A DNA stretch of 30,960 nt from Fimihabitans intestinipullorum (lineage in GTDB: Bacteria; Bacillota_I; Bacilli_A; RF39; UBA660), in contig DVML01000039.1 of the NCBI GenBank assembly GCA_018714965.1, positions 1 to 30,960 on the forward strand, in the 5' to 3' direction. Below the pieces are notes generated by a model. The model worked only from the letters and a program-made list of their open reading frames with translations. It was not told where the DNA came from and searched no databases. Made by a program: the position numbers and the translations under genes. Below, one piece after another: positions 23,364 to 30,960 of this stretch (position 1 is the first letter of the stretch; each line of letters starts with the position of its first letter).

Positions 23364-25421
23364 CTAATTTGAAATTTCTTCTTTATTGCTTCTCATATCG
23401 AGCGTTGCTTCATTCACTGCATCATCGATTGTTTTAATAGCATCGTGAATCATGCTATAACCAATAGCAGCACCAAATCCGTGCGACAAGTCTTTTAATT
23501 CCTTATTTAATTTGCGAATGTAAGAGACAACTTGTTTCTCGTCGTAGCCAACCATGTAGATCAAAAATTCATTTCCATTCGTACGAATAATATCTGTATT
23601 CTCGATCTGTGTCGTAATCAACTTGTTTGCAGCTTCCTTGATAACTTTGTCCCCTTCTTCGTGTCCATAATTATCGTTAATATAAGCAATATTATTTAAG
23701 TCGATAATGATGATCGTCTGTGGATATACCTCTGACTCATCCCAAATAGAAATATTGTCATTCAAATAATTTCGATTTTTTAGAGACGTTAACATATCGA
23801 TATACTTGATCTTTTCACCTTTTGGAATTGAAATTGTCTTACGTGTATCTCTCTTCTTCCACTTATTTAAACCATAGATGAACGCAAGTACGATCAAAAT
23901 AGCTCCAACAAGAATACTTACAATGCCAGTTAAGATTGGTTTTGTACGAAGTGCTAATAAATTATCATATCCGATATATAAACTATTTTGTTCTTGAATA
24001 AACGACAAATAGAGATTAAAGAAATCGTAGAACACCTCGTTTGCCTTAATATCGCGTACGACGTATGTATACGGAGTCTCTAAGTAAAACTGATAGTTTA
24101 CTTTATAATCAGATAGTTGATCATTCTTATAGTACTGATAAGCATCTGAATCGATCACTACGACACCGTTAGCAATTGGATGTTCTAACAAACTAGTTAT
24201 ATTTTCATAGCTCTCGCACTCAATTCCTTTTTCTTTTAAATATGACTCGATCTTGGTTCCTTCTACCACTTGTACTTTACGATTTTTCAAAGATGCCACC
24301 GAAGTAATTACTGTATGATCACTTGCTGGTGTTGCAACCGTCACTTGCTCTGAACCAATAGAAACGGTATTATTCACATCCATTTTATAATTCGTATCTT
24401 GGTTTGTTCCATAGAAGAAATCCAAATTATTAGCATTAAAATCTTCTAACAAATTACCTAAGTTTTCATAAGATTTGTATGTGATCTCAATTCCAGTCAT
24501 ATTAGAAAACGATTTTAAAATCTGCGCGTTCATTCCATTTAATCGACCGCTCGCCAATTGATCATATGGCGCTTGCTCGATAAAACCATATAAATATCGT
24601 TTCCCAACAAAAGTTGCTTTCTCTTTCTCACCTATCTCTGCCGCAGTGTAATAGGCATTCGTGAAATTTTCATTGTAGGAATCTTGGAAATGATCACGCA
24701 TCCATTTTTTTGTATATTTTTTTAAAATCGTGTTTAATTTTCCAGTGTTTCCTAAACGTAATACATAATTTTGTTCTAAATCACCAAATGTGTATGCGAT
24801 ATTCATCTCATCGCTTTCGATAATTTCAGACATATACGCTACTTTAGGAACCACGATTGCGTCGATTGTCGTTTGTGTTCCTGTTGCGGTAATTGCCTTG
24901 ATTAACTCATCGTTTGATTGAAATGTCTGATACTTAATGTTACTTGCAGATTCTAATACAGTTCCAATCTTCTCTAAATCACTCGTCACTACACCGATCG
25001 TTAAATCTTTAATATCGTGTATATCATAATACTTAACAGCCGCTTTTGTCACGAGAGCATAAGCATCTTGATAAAACAAAATATCGTTCTTACCCACTTT
25101 ATCTACTACTTGAAAAGAATAATCACTCGTATTATTGTTAGAATTTTCATAAGGTGACCGATTGAATTCTAATCCGGTATCACTTTCTAAGTCATTCAAA
25201 TAATCAAAGAAGACACCTGATCCATCAGAAGAGAAAATTGGAGTATGGTTCACCACTCCAAAATCAATTACCTTATTTTTATTATTCTCAATCCATTGTT
25301 TTTCTATTAACGTTAAAGTTGAATTTTTTTCCTCGCGGAAAAATACAAAATACACTCCATAGAGAACGAAAAGAAAAACGATGGTAAGTACGATCGCGAC
25401 GATCCATTTTTTCTTTTTCAT
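23364..25421 (-). CDS. Membrane receptor with two solute-binding-like domains and a degenerate GGDEF domain
   Basis: 685 residues. An N-terminal membrane helix (6-28) anchors an extracytoplasmic region of ~460 residues with two periplasmic-binding-protein-like halves (VIDFGVVNHTPIFS near 52; the second from KRYLYGFIEQAPYDQLASG to ~490). A second helix lies at ~498-518, followed by a cytoplasmic GGDEF domain (~540-685). Asp574 in IIIIDLNNIAYIND and GHEEGD are kept, but the signature reads NGNEF (615-619): the first Gly and the metal-binding Asp/Glu are both Asn. No RxxD inhibitory site. It therefore probably does not make cyclic di-GMP and may instead bind nucleotide or act as a scaffold. Starts with ATG after AAGGTGG, 11 bases behind the small membrane protein. 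Confidence 0.85.
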   Translation of the reverse strand: MKKKKWIVAIVLTIVFLFVLYGVYFVFFREEKNSTLTLIEKQWIENNKNKVIDFGVVNHTPIFSSDGSGVFFDYLNDLESDTGLEFNRSPYENSNNNTSDYSFQVVDKVGKNDILFYQDAYALVTKAAVKYYDIHDIKDLTIGVVTSDLEKIGTVLESASNIKYQTFQSNDELIKAITATGTQTTIDAIVVPKVAYMSEIIESDEMNIAYTFGDLEQNYVLRLGNTGKLNTILKKYTKKWMRDHFQDSYNENFTNAYYTAAEIGEKEKATFVGKRYLYGFIEQAPYDQLASGRLNGMNAQILKSFSNMTGIEITYKSYENLGNLLEDFNANNLDFFYGTNQDTNYKMDVNNTVSIGSEQVTVATPASDHTVITSVASLKNRKVQVVEGTKIESYLKEKGIECESYENITSLLEHPIANGVVVIDSDAYQYYKNDQLSDYKVNYQFYLETPYTYVVRDIKANEVFYDFFNLYLSFIQEQNSLYIGYDNLLALRTKPILTGIVSILVGAILIVLAFIYGLNKWKKRDTRKTISIPKGEKIKYIDMLTSLKNRNYLNDNISIWDESEVYPQTIIIIDLNNIAYINDNYGHEEGDKVIKEAANKLITTQIENTDIIRTNGNEFLIYMVGYDEKQVVSYIRKLNKELKDLSHGFGAAIGYSMIHDAIKTIDDAVNEATLDMRSNKEEISN

Positions 25422-25432
25422 TTTTTACCACC

Positions 25433-25894
25433 TTACTGATTATTCGTCCAGAAAAAATCACTTTCTGTACGATGTTTATATCCTATGTATGGATAACTTG
25501 ACTCACTATTTCCTTCATTTGTTAAATACACTTGCGTATCGTAAAAAGCAAGTTCATCTTCTGAAAAATTACTTTTTACAACCTCGGTAAGTGCTTTTGC
25601 TGTCGCGACGTCCGTTCCGTCATTTACATCGATCATTACGTTGATAATACGTCCTGTAATATAAGCATCTGCACTTTTTACAAAATCGTGACCTTCTAAT
25701 TCAGTTTCTAATTTCTTTAACTTATCATTAGAAATTCTAACTTTATCAATTCCATCTAAGCGATTTCCATACTCGCTCTTGCTTCCGTCAGGAAATAAAA
25801 ATCCCCAAACAAAGATACATAGAATAACAAATATCAATAAAAGAATCCCAAAAATTGCGAGACCTTTTTTATGATTCATGATAAATCCCTTCAT
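25433..25894 (-). CDS. Single-pass membrane protein of unknown function
   Basis: Not recognised. 153 residues from the ATG at 25894, which follows AAGGAG by seven bases; the frame can be opened at a TTG at 25912, but that overlaps the ribosome binding site. A short basic N-terminus (MNHKK from Met7) precedes a helix LAIFGILLLIFVILCIFVWGF. The remaining ~110 residues should lie outside the cell and have a mixed alpha/beta pattern (KLKKLETELEGHDFVKSADAYI, INVMIDVNDG, then a helix and DTQVYLTN). It leads the operon with the GGDEF receptor and YihY-like protein, so it may work with them. Conserved-looking but without motif. Confidence 0.75.
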   Translation of the reverse strand: MKGFIMNHKKGLAIFGILLLIFVILCIFVWGFLFPDGSKSEYGNRLDGIDKVRISNDKLKKLETELEGHDFVKSADAYITGRIINVMIDVNDGTDVATAKALTEVVKSNFSEDELAFYDTQVYLTNEGNSESSYPYIGYKHRTESDFFWTNNQ

Positions 25895-25921
25895 ATTCAA
25901 TCTCCTTCTCAATCGTCATTC

Positions 25922-25950
25922 ATTATACTATAATTTTGATGTTTTCGCAA
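25922..25950 (-). promoter_or_regulatory. Promoter of the membrane protein-receptor-yihY operon
   Basis: TTGCGA (25945-25950), 17-base spacer, perfect TATAAT (25922-25927) on the minus strand. The -35 starts two bases after gatB ends; no terminator is seen after gatB, so read-through is likely too. Confidence 0.75.
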
Positions 25951-25951
25951 A

Positions 25952-27370
25952 TCACATCTGATTTAAAAGCTCTGTTAATAACTCTGTCACTAGCTTTGGA
26001 TTAGCTTGCCCTTTGGATGCTTTCATGATCTGTCCCATCAAATACTTTTGAGCACGATCCTTTCCAGCTTTAAAGTCACTCACTGATTCTGGATTTTCAG
26101 AAAGTACTTTTTGAATCATTTCCGTAAGTGCTTTTGTATCACTAATCTGTTCCATTCCAAGCGTCTTCATCCATTCTAAGGCACTACCACCATTTTCCAA
26201 AAGGACGAATAAAATTTGTTTCCCTTGTTTTGAAGAAATTTTCTCACTTTCTAAAAGTCCAACAAGCTCTGCAAAGTTTTCAGCATCAATCTTTAATTCA
26301 TCTAGACTTAATTTTTCTTTGTTCATGTAAGAAAGTACATCACCAGTTAATAAATTCGCTGCAATCACTGGATTACATTCATCTAAAATAGATTGTAAAA
26401 ACATGCAGATTTCTTTATTGGAAAGCAGTGTCTTAATATTGTTCTCATTCATACCGAGTTCTACAAATTTTTCTTTAATTTCATCCGGCATCATCGGCAT
26501 TGAATTTTTCACTTCTTCGATCCAAGCATCACTAATCGTTACAAACGGTAAATCTGGTTCTGGAAAATAACGATAATCATTTCCAGTTTCCTTTTCTCTC
26601 ATGAGAACAGTCGTATTCGTGTTTTCATCGAAACGTCTTGTTTGTTCTCTTTCAATTTTCTCTCCACGCTCTAGAATTTCTGTTTGACGTTTTATTTCAT
26701 ACTCCAAACTAACTCCTACGTATCGGATCGATCCAATATTTTTTATTTCGCATTTTGTACCGAATGGTTCTCCTTCTTCATGCATTGAAATATTAGCATC
26801 ACAACGCATACTTCCTTCTTCGATCTTTACATCACTAATTCCAAGATATAGCAGAGTTTCTCGAAGTTTTTCCAAATAGAGCATCGCCTCTTCTGGAGAT
26901 TCGATCACAGGCTTTGAAACGATCTCGATCAAAGGAACTCCAGCACGATTGAAATTTAATAGCGTTCCTCTTTCTCCATGGATGCTCTTGCAAGTATCCT
27001 CTTCAATATGCATACGTTCAATTTCAATTTTTTTCTTCTTTCCATTTACTTCGATCTCTAAATATCCATCATATCCAATCGGTGTATCTTGTTGTGTAAT
27101 TTGATATCCCTTTGGTAAATCTGGATAAAAATAATTCTTACGATCGAAATGCATACGTTTATTGATGTGAAAATGCATGGCGTGACAAGCCTTTAATGCC
27201 ATGTGAATTACTTCTTGATTCAATTTTGGAAGTGTTCCTGGATACCCCAAATCGATCAAAGTCATATTTGTATTCGCAGGAGATTTAAAATCATTTTTTC
27301 CTGTGGAATACACTTTCGCATTACTTTTCAACTCGACATGCACTTCGATTCCTATCGTCGGTTTTAGCAT
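25952..27370 (-). CDS. gatB: Aspartyl/glutamyl-tRNA amidotransferase subunit B
   Basis: 472 residues, usual ~475. GatB binds the mischarged Glu-tRNA(Gln) or Asp-tRNA(Asn) and activates it with ATP for amidation. PTIGIEVHVELKS at the N-terminus, DRKNYFYPDLPKGYQITQ, the GSMRCDAN stretch and YRYFPEPDLPF are family hallmarks; the C-terminal ~150 residues form the helical and YqeY-like tail domain. ATG overlaps the gatA end by seven bases with GGAGGTG inside gatA. Presence of GatCAB implies that Gln-tRNA (and perhaps Asn-tRNA) is made by the indirect route. Stop is TGA. Confidence 0.98.
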   Translation of the reverse strand: MLKPTIGIEVHVELKSNAKVYSTGKNDFKSPANTNMTLIDLGYPGTLPKLNQEVIHMALKACHAMHFHINKRMHFDRKNYFYPDLPKGYQITQQDTPIGYDGYLEIEVNGKKKKIEIERMHIEEDTCKSIHGERGTLLNFNRAGVPLIEIVSKPVIESPEEAMLYLEKLRETLLYLGISDVKIEEGSMRCDANISMHEEGEPFGTKCEIKNIGSIRYVGVSLEYEIKRQTEILERGEKIEREQTRRFDENTNTTVLMREKETGNDYRYFPEPDLPFVTISDAWIEEVKNSMPMMPDEIKEKFVELGMNENNIKTLLSNKEICMFLQSILDECNPVIAANLLTGDVLSYMNKEKLSLDELKIDAENFAELVGLLESEKISSKQGKQILFVLLENGGSALEWMKTLGMEQISDTKALTEMIQKVLSENPESVSDFKAGKDRAQKYLMGQIMKASKGQANPKLVTELLTELLNQM

Positions 27371-28821
27371 TCAGCACCTCCTTCTTTAGGCATTAAATCT
27401 AGATTTAATTTTCCTTCTATAAAACTTGCCAATTGATAAATCTTCTTCTCTTCGAAATAGTTTCCAATAATGTGCATTCCAATCGGCAATTTCTCATAGT
27501 TGAAACCAACTGGCAAACTCATTGCAGGAAGCCCTGCCATATTCACTGGAATTGTTAAAATATCATCATAGAAACATTTCAATGCATCATCTTGACGCAT
27601 TCCAAACGTATAAGCGACATTCGTATTCGTAGGTCCTAACATTAAATCATATGTTTCAAATTGTTTTTTAAACTCTTCTACCATCGCATGACGAATCTGA
27701 AGTGCTTTACGATAATATATATTGGCATTCTCACCAGATAGTACATAAGAGCCAATCATAATACGACGTTTTACTTCATCTCCAAATCCTTCTGCACGGG
27801 TATTTTTATATAGTTCCTCAATATTGTGGTAATCGTCCGTTCTATGACCATATCGAATCCCATCGAACCGAGCTAAATTACTACTAGCTTCTCCTAGTGC
27901 AATAACTTGATAAAGAGGAATTGCATATTCTAGATAATTCATTTCGACAAGATCTACTTGGCATCCGTGTGCTTTTAACATATCCATGACATCAGATATT
28001 TTTTCTCTTACTTCAAAGTCGATTTGGTCACTCATATAGTAAGTTGGAACGGCAATCTTAAATCCGCTTACATCTGCACCAATCAAGCTTGTATAATCAT
28101 CCACAGGCTTTTTACTTGAAGTGTAATCATTGTCATCATACCCAGCTAGAATATTTAAAAGAAGTGCATTATCATAGACATTTTTCGTCATAGGTCCAAT
28201 TGCGTCTAAGCTAGATGCGAATGCGATGAGTCCATGTCTAGATACACGTCCATATGTCGGTTTCAATCCAACAATTCCACAAAAACTAGATGGTTGACGG
28301 ATGCTTCCACCAGTATCACTTCCAAGGGCACATGGCACAAGTCTTGCAGAGACACTACAAGCACTACCACTGCTACTTCCTCCAGTCACCATACGATGAT
28401 TCCACGGATTTAAAGTATTTCCAAAATAGCTTGTCTCCCCTGTTGATCCCATTGCGAACTCATCCATATTCGTCTTTCCAATGATAATCATATTTGCCTT
28501 TTTGATTCTCTCTACGACAGTAGCATCATAGATAGGATTAAAATCAGCAAGCATCTTAGAAGCACAAGTCGTCGTTAAATTTTTCGTTACGATGTTATCT
28601 TTAATAGCGATTGGAATTCCAAACAAAATATTATCTGGTTCGATTTCTTCTAACTCTTTTGCCCGCTTCATTGCACCTTCTTTATCGAGGGTAATAAAAG
28701 CGTTTAAATCGCTATTTTCGATTTTTTCAAAAGCCTCTTCCACTAAATCGATCGGCTTAATTTGACGCGTTTTTAATAATTCATGAAGTTCTGTAATTGG
28801 TAAATTAAGATAATTATTCAT
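27364..28821 (-). CDS. gatA: Glutamyl-tRNA(Gln) amidotransferase subunit A
   Basis: 485 residues, normal length. Amidase-signature enzyme that releases ammonia from glutamine for transfer to the tRNA-bound glutamate in GatB. The Ser-cisSer-Lys triad is complete: Lys74 in IAIKDN, Ser149 in GGSSSGSA and nucleophile Ser173 in DTGGSIRQP. The start ATG overlaps the gatC stop by eight bases and the end overlaps gatB, so the three subunits are translationally coupled. No anomaly seen. Confidence 0.98.
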   Translation of the reverse strand: MNNYLNLPITELHELLKTRQIKPIDLVEEAFEKIENSDLNAFITLDKEGAMKRAKELEEIEPDNILFGIPIAIKDNIVTKNLTTTCASKMLADFNPIYDATVVERIKKANMIIIGKTNMDEFAMGSTGETSYFGNTLNPWNHRMVTGGSSSGSACSVSARLVPCALGSDTGGSIRQPSSFCGIVGLKPTYGRVSRHGLIAFASSLDAIGPMTKNVYDNALLLNILAGYDDNDYTSSKKPVDDYTSLIGADVSGFKIAVPTYYMSDQIDFEVREKISDVMDMLKAHGCQVDLVEMNYLEYAIPLYQVIALGEASSNLARFDGIRYGHRTDDYHNIEELYKNTRAEGFGDEVKRRIMIGSYVLSGENANIYYRKALQIRHAMVEEFKKQFETYDLMLGPTNTNVAYTFGMRQDDALKCFYDDILTIPVNMAGLPAMSLPVGFNYEKLPIGMHIIGNYFEEKKIYQLASFIEGKLNLDLMPKEGGAEC

Positions 28822-29110
28822 TGACTACCTTCGGTACAACAATGTACATTCCGTTTGAATTTTTACTGTTTGAAAACGCGTCTTCTTTTGTAACCATATC
28901 TTTTACTTCATCACTATTATAGAAATTTTCATTTGTCGTTGGACAAATTAACATCTCTTCATCTTCTTTTACTTTTGCTTGATTGATCTTATCGATCTCC
29001 GTCAAAATTTGACCTAATTCTTTTTGATATTTCATAATATCTTGTTCTCTTAAAGTAAGACGAGCTAGATGCGCTACATCTCTTACTTGTTTTATACTTA
29101 ACTTTGTCAT
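28814..29110 (-). CDS. gatC: Glutamyl-tRNA(Gln) amidotransferase subunit C
   Basis: 98 residues, normal for GatC. VRDVAHLARLTLREQDI near the N-terminus is the family signature, followed by a belt-like extended tail that stabilises the GatA-GatB contact. ATG follows AAAGGAT three bases after the camS-type gene ends, so it belongs to the same transcript; the end overlaps gatA. Confidence 0.96.
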   Translation of the reverse strand: MTKLSIKQVRDVAHLARLTLREQDIMKYQKELGQILTEIDKINQAKVKEDEEMLICPTTNENFYNSDEVKDMVTKEDAFSNSKNSNGMYIVVPKVVNE

Positions 29111-29113
29111 ACG

Positions 29114-30151
29114 CTATCCTTTCATTATGTAGATTCTCGCACTAGAGCTTGTTTTCTCTTTGCTGATAAAACCTACCATATCATTATTTTCTTTTAAATA
29201 AACTTTCATTTGAATTCCTCCTGGAAATGTATTAGAAAGTTCCGTGCTAATTAATTGACTGATCTTTAATAGTTCGCTCTTGTTCATATATGTGCTGTGA
29301 ACATCGATTTCTAAGTTTTGCAATCTACCACTTACATAAAGACCTTCTGCTACCATATAAGTTGTAGGGAATACTTCGGCTAATTTCTTTTTTAAATTTT
29401 GAAAAGCCGTATAAGAATTCATGTCTTTTTCTTGAACCCAATTAGATTCTAACAATTGATATCGATAGTCAACACTTTGAAAACTGATATCCGCAGAGGA
29501 AGTAATTCCCACTTGTTTAAAACTTCCCGGTAATACTTCATCCGGTCCATTTTGAACATATAATCCGAGTAAAATCTTCACATCTTTCAAATTTTTCTCT
29601 TCTCGTAAATACGTTAGCAATTCTTGTGCTCGCTTCTTTCCGAACTCAAGAACAGTTGACTCATCCACTTTTTTATATTGATAAGCACCATATTGATTTT
29701 GATATTGTTGATATGGGTTTAAAACAACTGCAATACTAACACCTTTTAACTTTCCCTCGCTAGATAAATAATTCTGTTCATAAATATAAGAAATATACTC
29801 TGGTGAAATCGAAATCCCATCGATCGTTACATCGTCTGCCTGATTTAACTTTTCCTTCGATAATAGATTCGTCAAGTCTTTTTCGGTCAGATATTGGCCT
29901 GCTTGATAATACGTATTATCTGTAGGAAAATAAGATGTAGAAATGTCCATAAGAGAACTCTCCACTTCTTCCCGATCATAGTGGTTTAAAATATGACTGA
30001 CAACATAATCGTTTGAAACTCCACTTTTATACGGTTCATATACAGAATAACTATCTTCATCGAACTTCAAATCTGTCTTTACTTTCTCCTCTTTTTTACC
30101 GCATCCACACAATAATAAAAGAGTACATAGCACTAATACATACTTTTTCAT
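29114..30151 (-). CDS. camS: CamS family lipoprotein (sex pheromone precursor type)
   Basis: About 345 residues. The signal MKKYVLVLCTLLLLCGC ends in a lipobox L-C-G-C with lipidated Cys17, so it is anchored to the outer face of the membrane. The body (LSKEKLNQADDVTIDGISI, GVSIAVVLNPYQQY, LLTYLREEKNLKDVKILLGLY, PGGIQMKVYLKENNDMVGFI) matches the CamS family, whose Staphylococcus aureus member releases the cAM373 pheromone peptide from its signal sequence. CamS directly before gatCAB is the staphylococcal and bacillar order. The frame can be opened at a GTG at 30160 but AGGTG lies six bases before the ATG at 30151. Role besides the signal peptide is unknown. Confidence 0.87.
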   Translation of the reverse strand: MKKYVLVLCTLLLLCGCGKKEEKVKTDLKFDEDSYSVYEPYKSGVSNDYVVSHILNHYDREEVESSLMDISTSYFPTDNTYYQAGQYLTEKDLTNLLSKEKLNQADDVTIDGISISPEYISYIYEQNYLSSEGKLKGVSIAVVLNPYQQYQNQYGAYQYKKVDESTVLEFGKKRAQELLTYLREEKNLKDVKILLGLYVQNGPDEVLPGSFKQVGITSSADISFQSVDYRYQLLESNWVQEKDMNSYTAFQNLKKKLAEVFPTTYMVAEGLYVSGRLQNLEIDVHSTYMNKSELLKISQLISTELSNTFPGGIQMKVYLKENNDMVGFISKEKTSSSARIYIMKG

Positions 30152-30172
30152 ACACATCACCTGGATAAAATA

Positions 30173-30181
30173 ATTATACCA
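30173..30181 (-). promoter_or_regulatory. Extended -10 promoter of camS-gatCAB
   Basis: TGG-TATAAT (hexamer 30173-30178) on the minus strand, 21 bases before the start codon. No clear -35 hexamer; the extended -10 may suffice. Confidence 0.7.
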
Positions 30182-30196
30182 CGATTACAAAATAGA

Positions 30197-30228
30197 AAAA
30201 AGAAAAAACATGGCAAAACCATGTTTTT
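30197..30228 (-). terminator. Rho-independent terminator of the small lipoprotein gene
   Basis: A 10-bp perfect stem (30204-30213 with 30219-30228), 5-base loop and a long T-rich tract on the minus strand, seven bases after the stop codon. Confidence 0.9.
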
Positions 30229-30234
30229 CTATCA

Positions 30235-30648
30235 TTACCTATTGATAGAATATTCTACTGCTGTTGCTCCTATAAGCTCTTGATCCCAGCTACTCGTAAT
30301 CGTTCTCGATGTTCCATTTGGAATCACTTCACCTACATATCCAAAATTCTCAGCAATCACATTTCCATCTTTATCTTTGATGTATATGTTGAATGAAAGT
30401 AAATATTCATCTTTTCCAGTGTTATTACTTACTTCTGTTACAAGTGTTGCCATTCCATTTTGGCTTGATAGTGATGTGTTTGTAAGCTTCAAACCTTCCA
30501 CCACTTGATCCTTTACGATATCTTCACTCGTATTTACTTTTACTTCATCTTCTTTTTTCTCTACTTTTTCTTCTTTCTTATCGCATCCACATCCTGTTGC
30601 GAACATTGCTAAACAAGCAACTAATATGATTCCTATTTTTTTCTTCAT
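30235..30648 (-). CDS. Small lipoprotein with FxLYD-like domain
   Basis: 137 residues. Signal peptide with lipobox A-T-G-C (Cys20) followed by Cys22 and a lysine/glutamate-rich linker (~23-45). The rest (VEGLKLTNTSLSSQNGMATL, TEVSNNTGKDEYLLSFNIYI, KDKDGNVI, YVGEVIPNGTSRTI) has the pattern of an immunoglobulin-like FxLYD domain, common in exported proteins of Gram-positives. Likely a surface lipoprotein; ligand unknown. AGGAGG ribosome binding site, own promoter and terminator make it a single-gene unit. Confidence 0.8.
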   Translation of the reverse strand: MKKKIGIILVACLAMFATGCGCDKKEEKVEKKEDEVKVNTSEDIVKDQVVEGLKLTNTSLSSQNGMATLVTEVSNNTGKDEYLLSFNIYIKDKDGNVIAENFGYVGEVIPNGTSRTITSSWDQELIGATAVEYSINR

Positions 30649-30665
30649 ACATTCCTCCTATAATC

Positions 30666-30674
30666 ATTTTAACA
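30666..30674 (-). promoter_or_regulatory. Extended -10 promoter of the small lipoprotein gene
   Basis: TGT-TAAAAT (hexamer 30666-30671) on the minus strand, 17 bases before the start codon; this is a very short leader and the -35 region is poor. Confidence 0.5.
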
Positions 30675-30687
30675 TAACTTTCACTTC

Positions 30688-30960
30688 TTATTTAATATTG
30701 TTAATCGATAATGGATTATTAACGTGGAATGTACTACCTGATTCGTATGCATCCATAATTCCACTTGCAATGATATGCCATTTATCATACCCTTCGGTAC
30801 CATCAGTAGTACTAATTCCCTCTGGATCCGCTAAAGAGTTTATGACAGTTGCTAGATTGTTACATATCCACTCTCCATTTTTATACTCCCATTCCAAAGT
30901 TACTGTTATCGTATATCGCTCATCGAAATAAGATTCGAAATGTTGATTTGTAAGTGTAAG
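30688..30960 (-). CDS. C-terminal part of an unknown protein, 5' end outside the window
   Basis: The frame is open from the window edge (30960) to the stop at 30688, 90 residues. A TTG at 30897 could serve as a start, but it has no good ribosome binding site and the frame continues upstream without stop, so this is the end of a longer gene. The visible part contains HFESYFDERYTITVTLEWEY, WICNNLATVINSLADPEG, TDGTEGYDKWHIIASGIMDAY. I do not recognise the family; the alternating strand pattern (TITVTLEWEYKNGEWIC) suggests a beta-rich C-terminal domain. No terminator was seen after it. Confidence 0.65.
   Translation of the reverse strand, partial: LTLTNQHFESYFDERYTITVTLEWEYKNGEWICNNLATVINSLADPEGISTTDGTEGYDKWHIIASGIMDAYESGSTFHVNNPLSINNIK

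Noticed and set aside
29111..30200. T-box or other riboswitch before gatCAB
   Set aside because: The spaces before gatC (3 bases) and before the camS-type gene (about 50 bases) are too short, and no T-box sequence was seen.
1..30960. CRISPR arrays, tRNA or rRNA genes, insertion sequences, phage genes
   Set aside because: No regularly spaced repeats, cloverleaf-like sequences, transposase or integrase frames, or terminal inverted repeats were noticed on either strand.

Overview
The window looks like a chromosomal segment of a low-GC Gram-positive bacterium with a compact genome, probably an uncultured gut Bacilli/Mycoplasmatota relative (RF39-like or Erysipelotrichia-like). The evidence is the AT-rich sequence, strong AGGAGG ribosome binding sites, the Firmicutes gene orders secE-nusG-rplK-rplA-rplJ-rplL-methyltransferase-rpoB-rpoC and camS-gatC-gatA-gatB, and an RpoB that carries the asparagine known from Mollicutes at the rifampicin position 526 (E. 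coli numbering). TGA acts as a stop (methyltransferase, gatB, yihY-like gene), so this is the standard bacterial code and not the mycoplasma code. The placement is inference; no 16S rRNA gene is present. Every gene lies on the minus strand, so transcription runs from high to low coordinates.

Layout in transcription order. (1) 30960-29114: the 3' end of an unknown gene, a small lipoprotein, and a CamS-type lipoprotein that starts the camS-gatCAB operon. (2) 29110-25952: gatC, gatA and gatB with overlapping ends, encoding the tRNA-dependent amidotransferase. (3) 25894-22478: a likely operon of a single-pass membrane protein, a membrane receptor with two solute-binding-like domains and a degenerate GGDEF domain, and a YihY/BrkB membrane protein, followed by a 130-base 3' region and a terminator. 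(4) 22248-19691: three type IV prepilin-like proteins; two share a 60-residue ungapped module, one of them adds BspA-like leucine-rich repeats and the third carries a DUF6273-like domain. (5) 19528-8301: secE, nusG, rplK, rplA, rplJ, rplL, an RsmC-like methyltransferase, rpoB and rpoC, with four promoters, an L10 leader with attenuator, and two possible L1-binding elements. (6) 8221-7769: a single-gene unit for a 150-residue TasA/camelysin-like fragment without signal peptide. (7) 7689-4241: a heterodimeric ABC exporter pair with one degenerate ATP site. (8) 4136-1: a surface polysaccharide cluster made of a polymerase-glycosyltransferase fusion and two family 2 glycosyltransferases, the last running off the window.

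The core (5) and (2) is housekeeping transcription, translation and secretion. The rest (1, 3, 4, 6, 7, 8) is almost entirely cell-envelope: lipoproteins, pilins, exporter, receptor and glycan synthesis. No intergenic stretch exceeds 300 bases; the longest is 22249-22477. No tRNA, rRNA, CRISPR array, insertion sequence or phage gene was seen.
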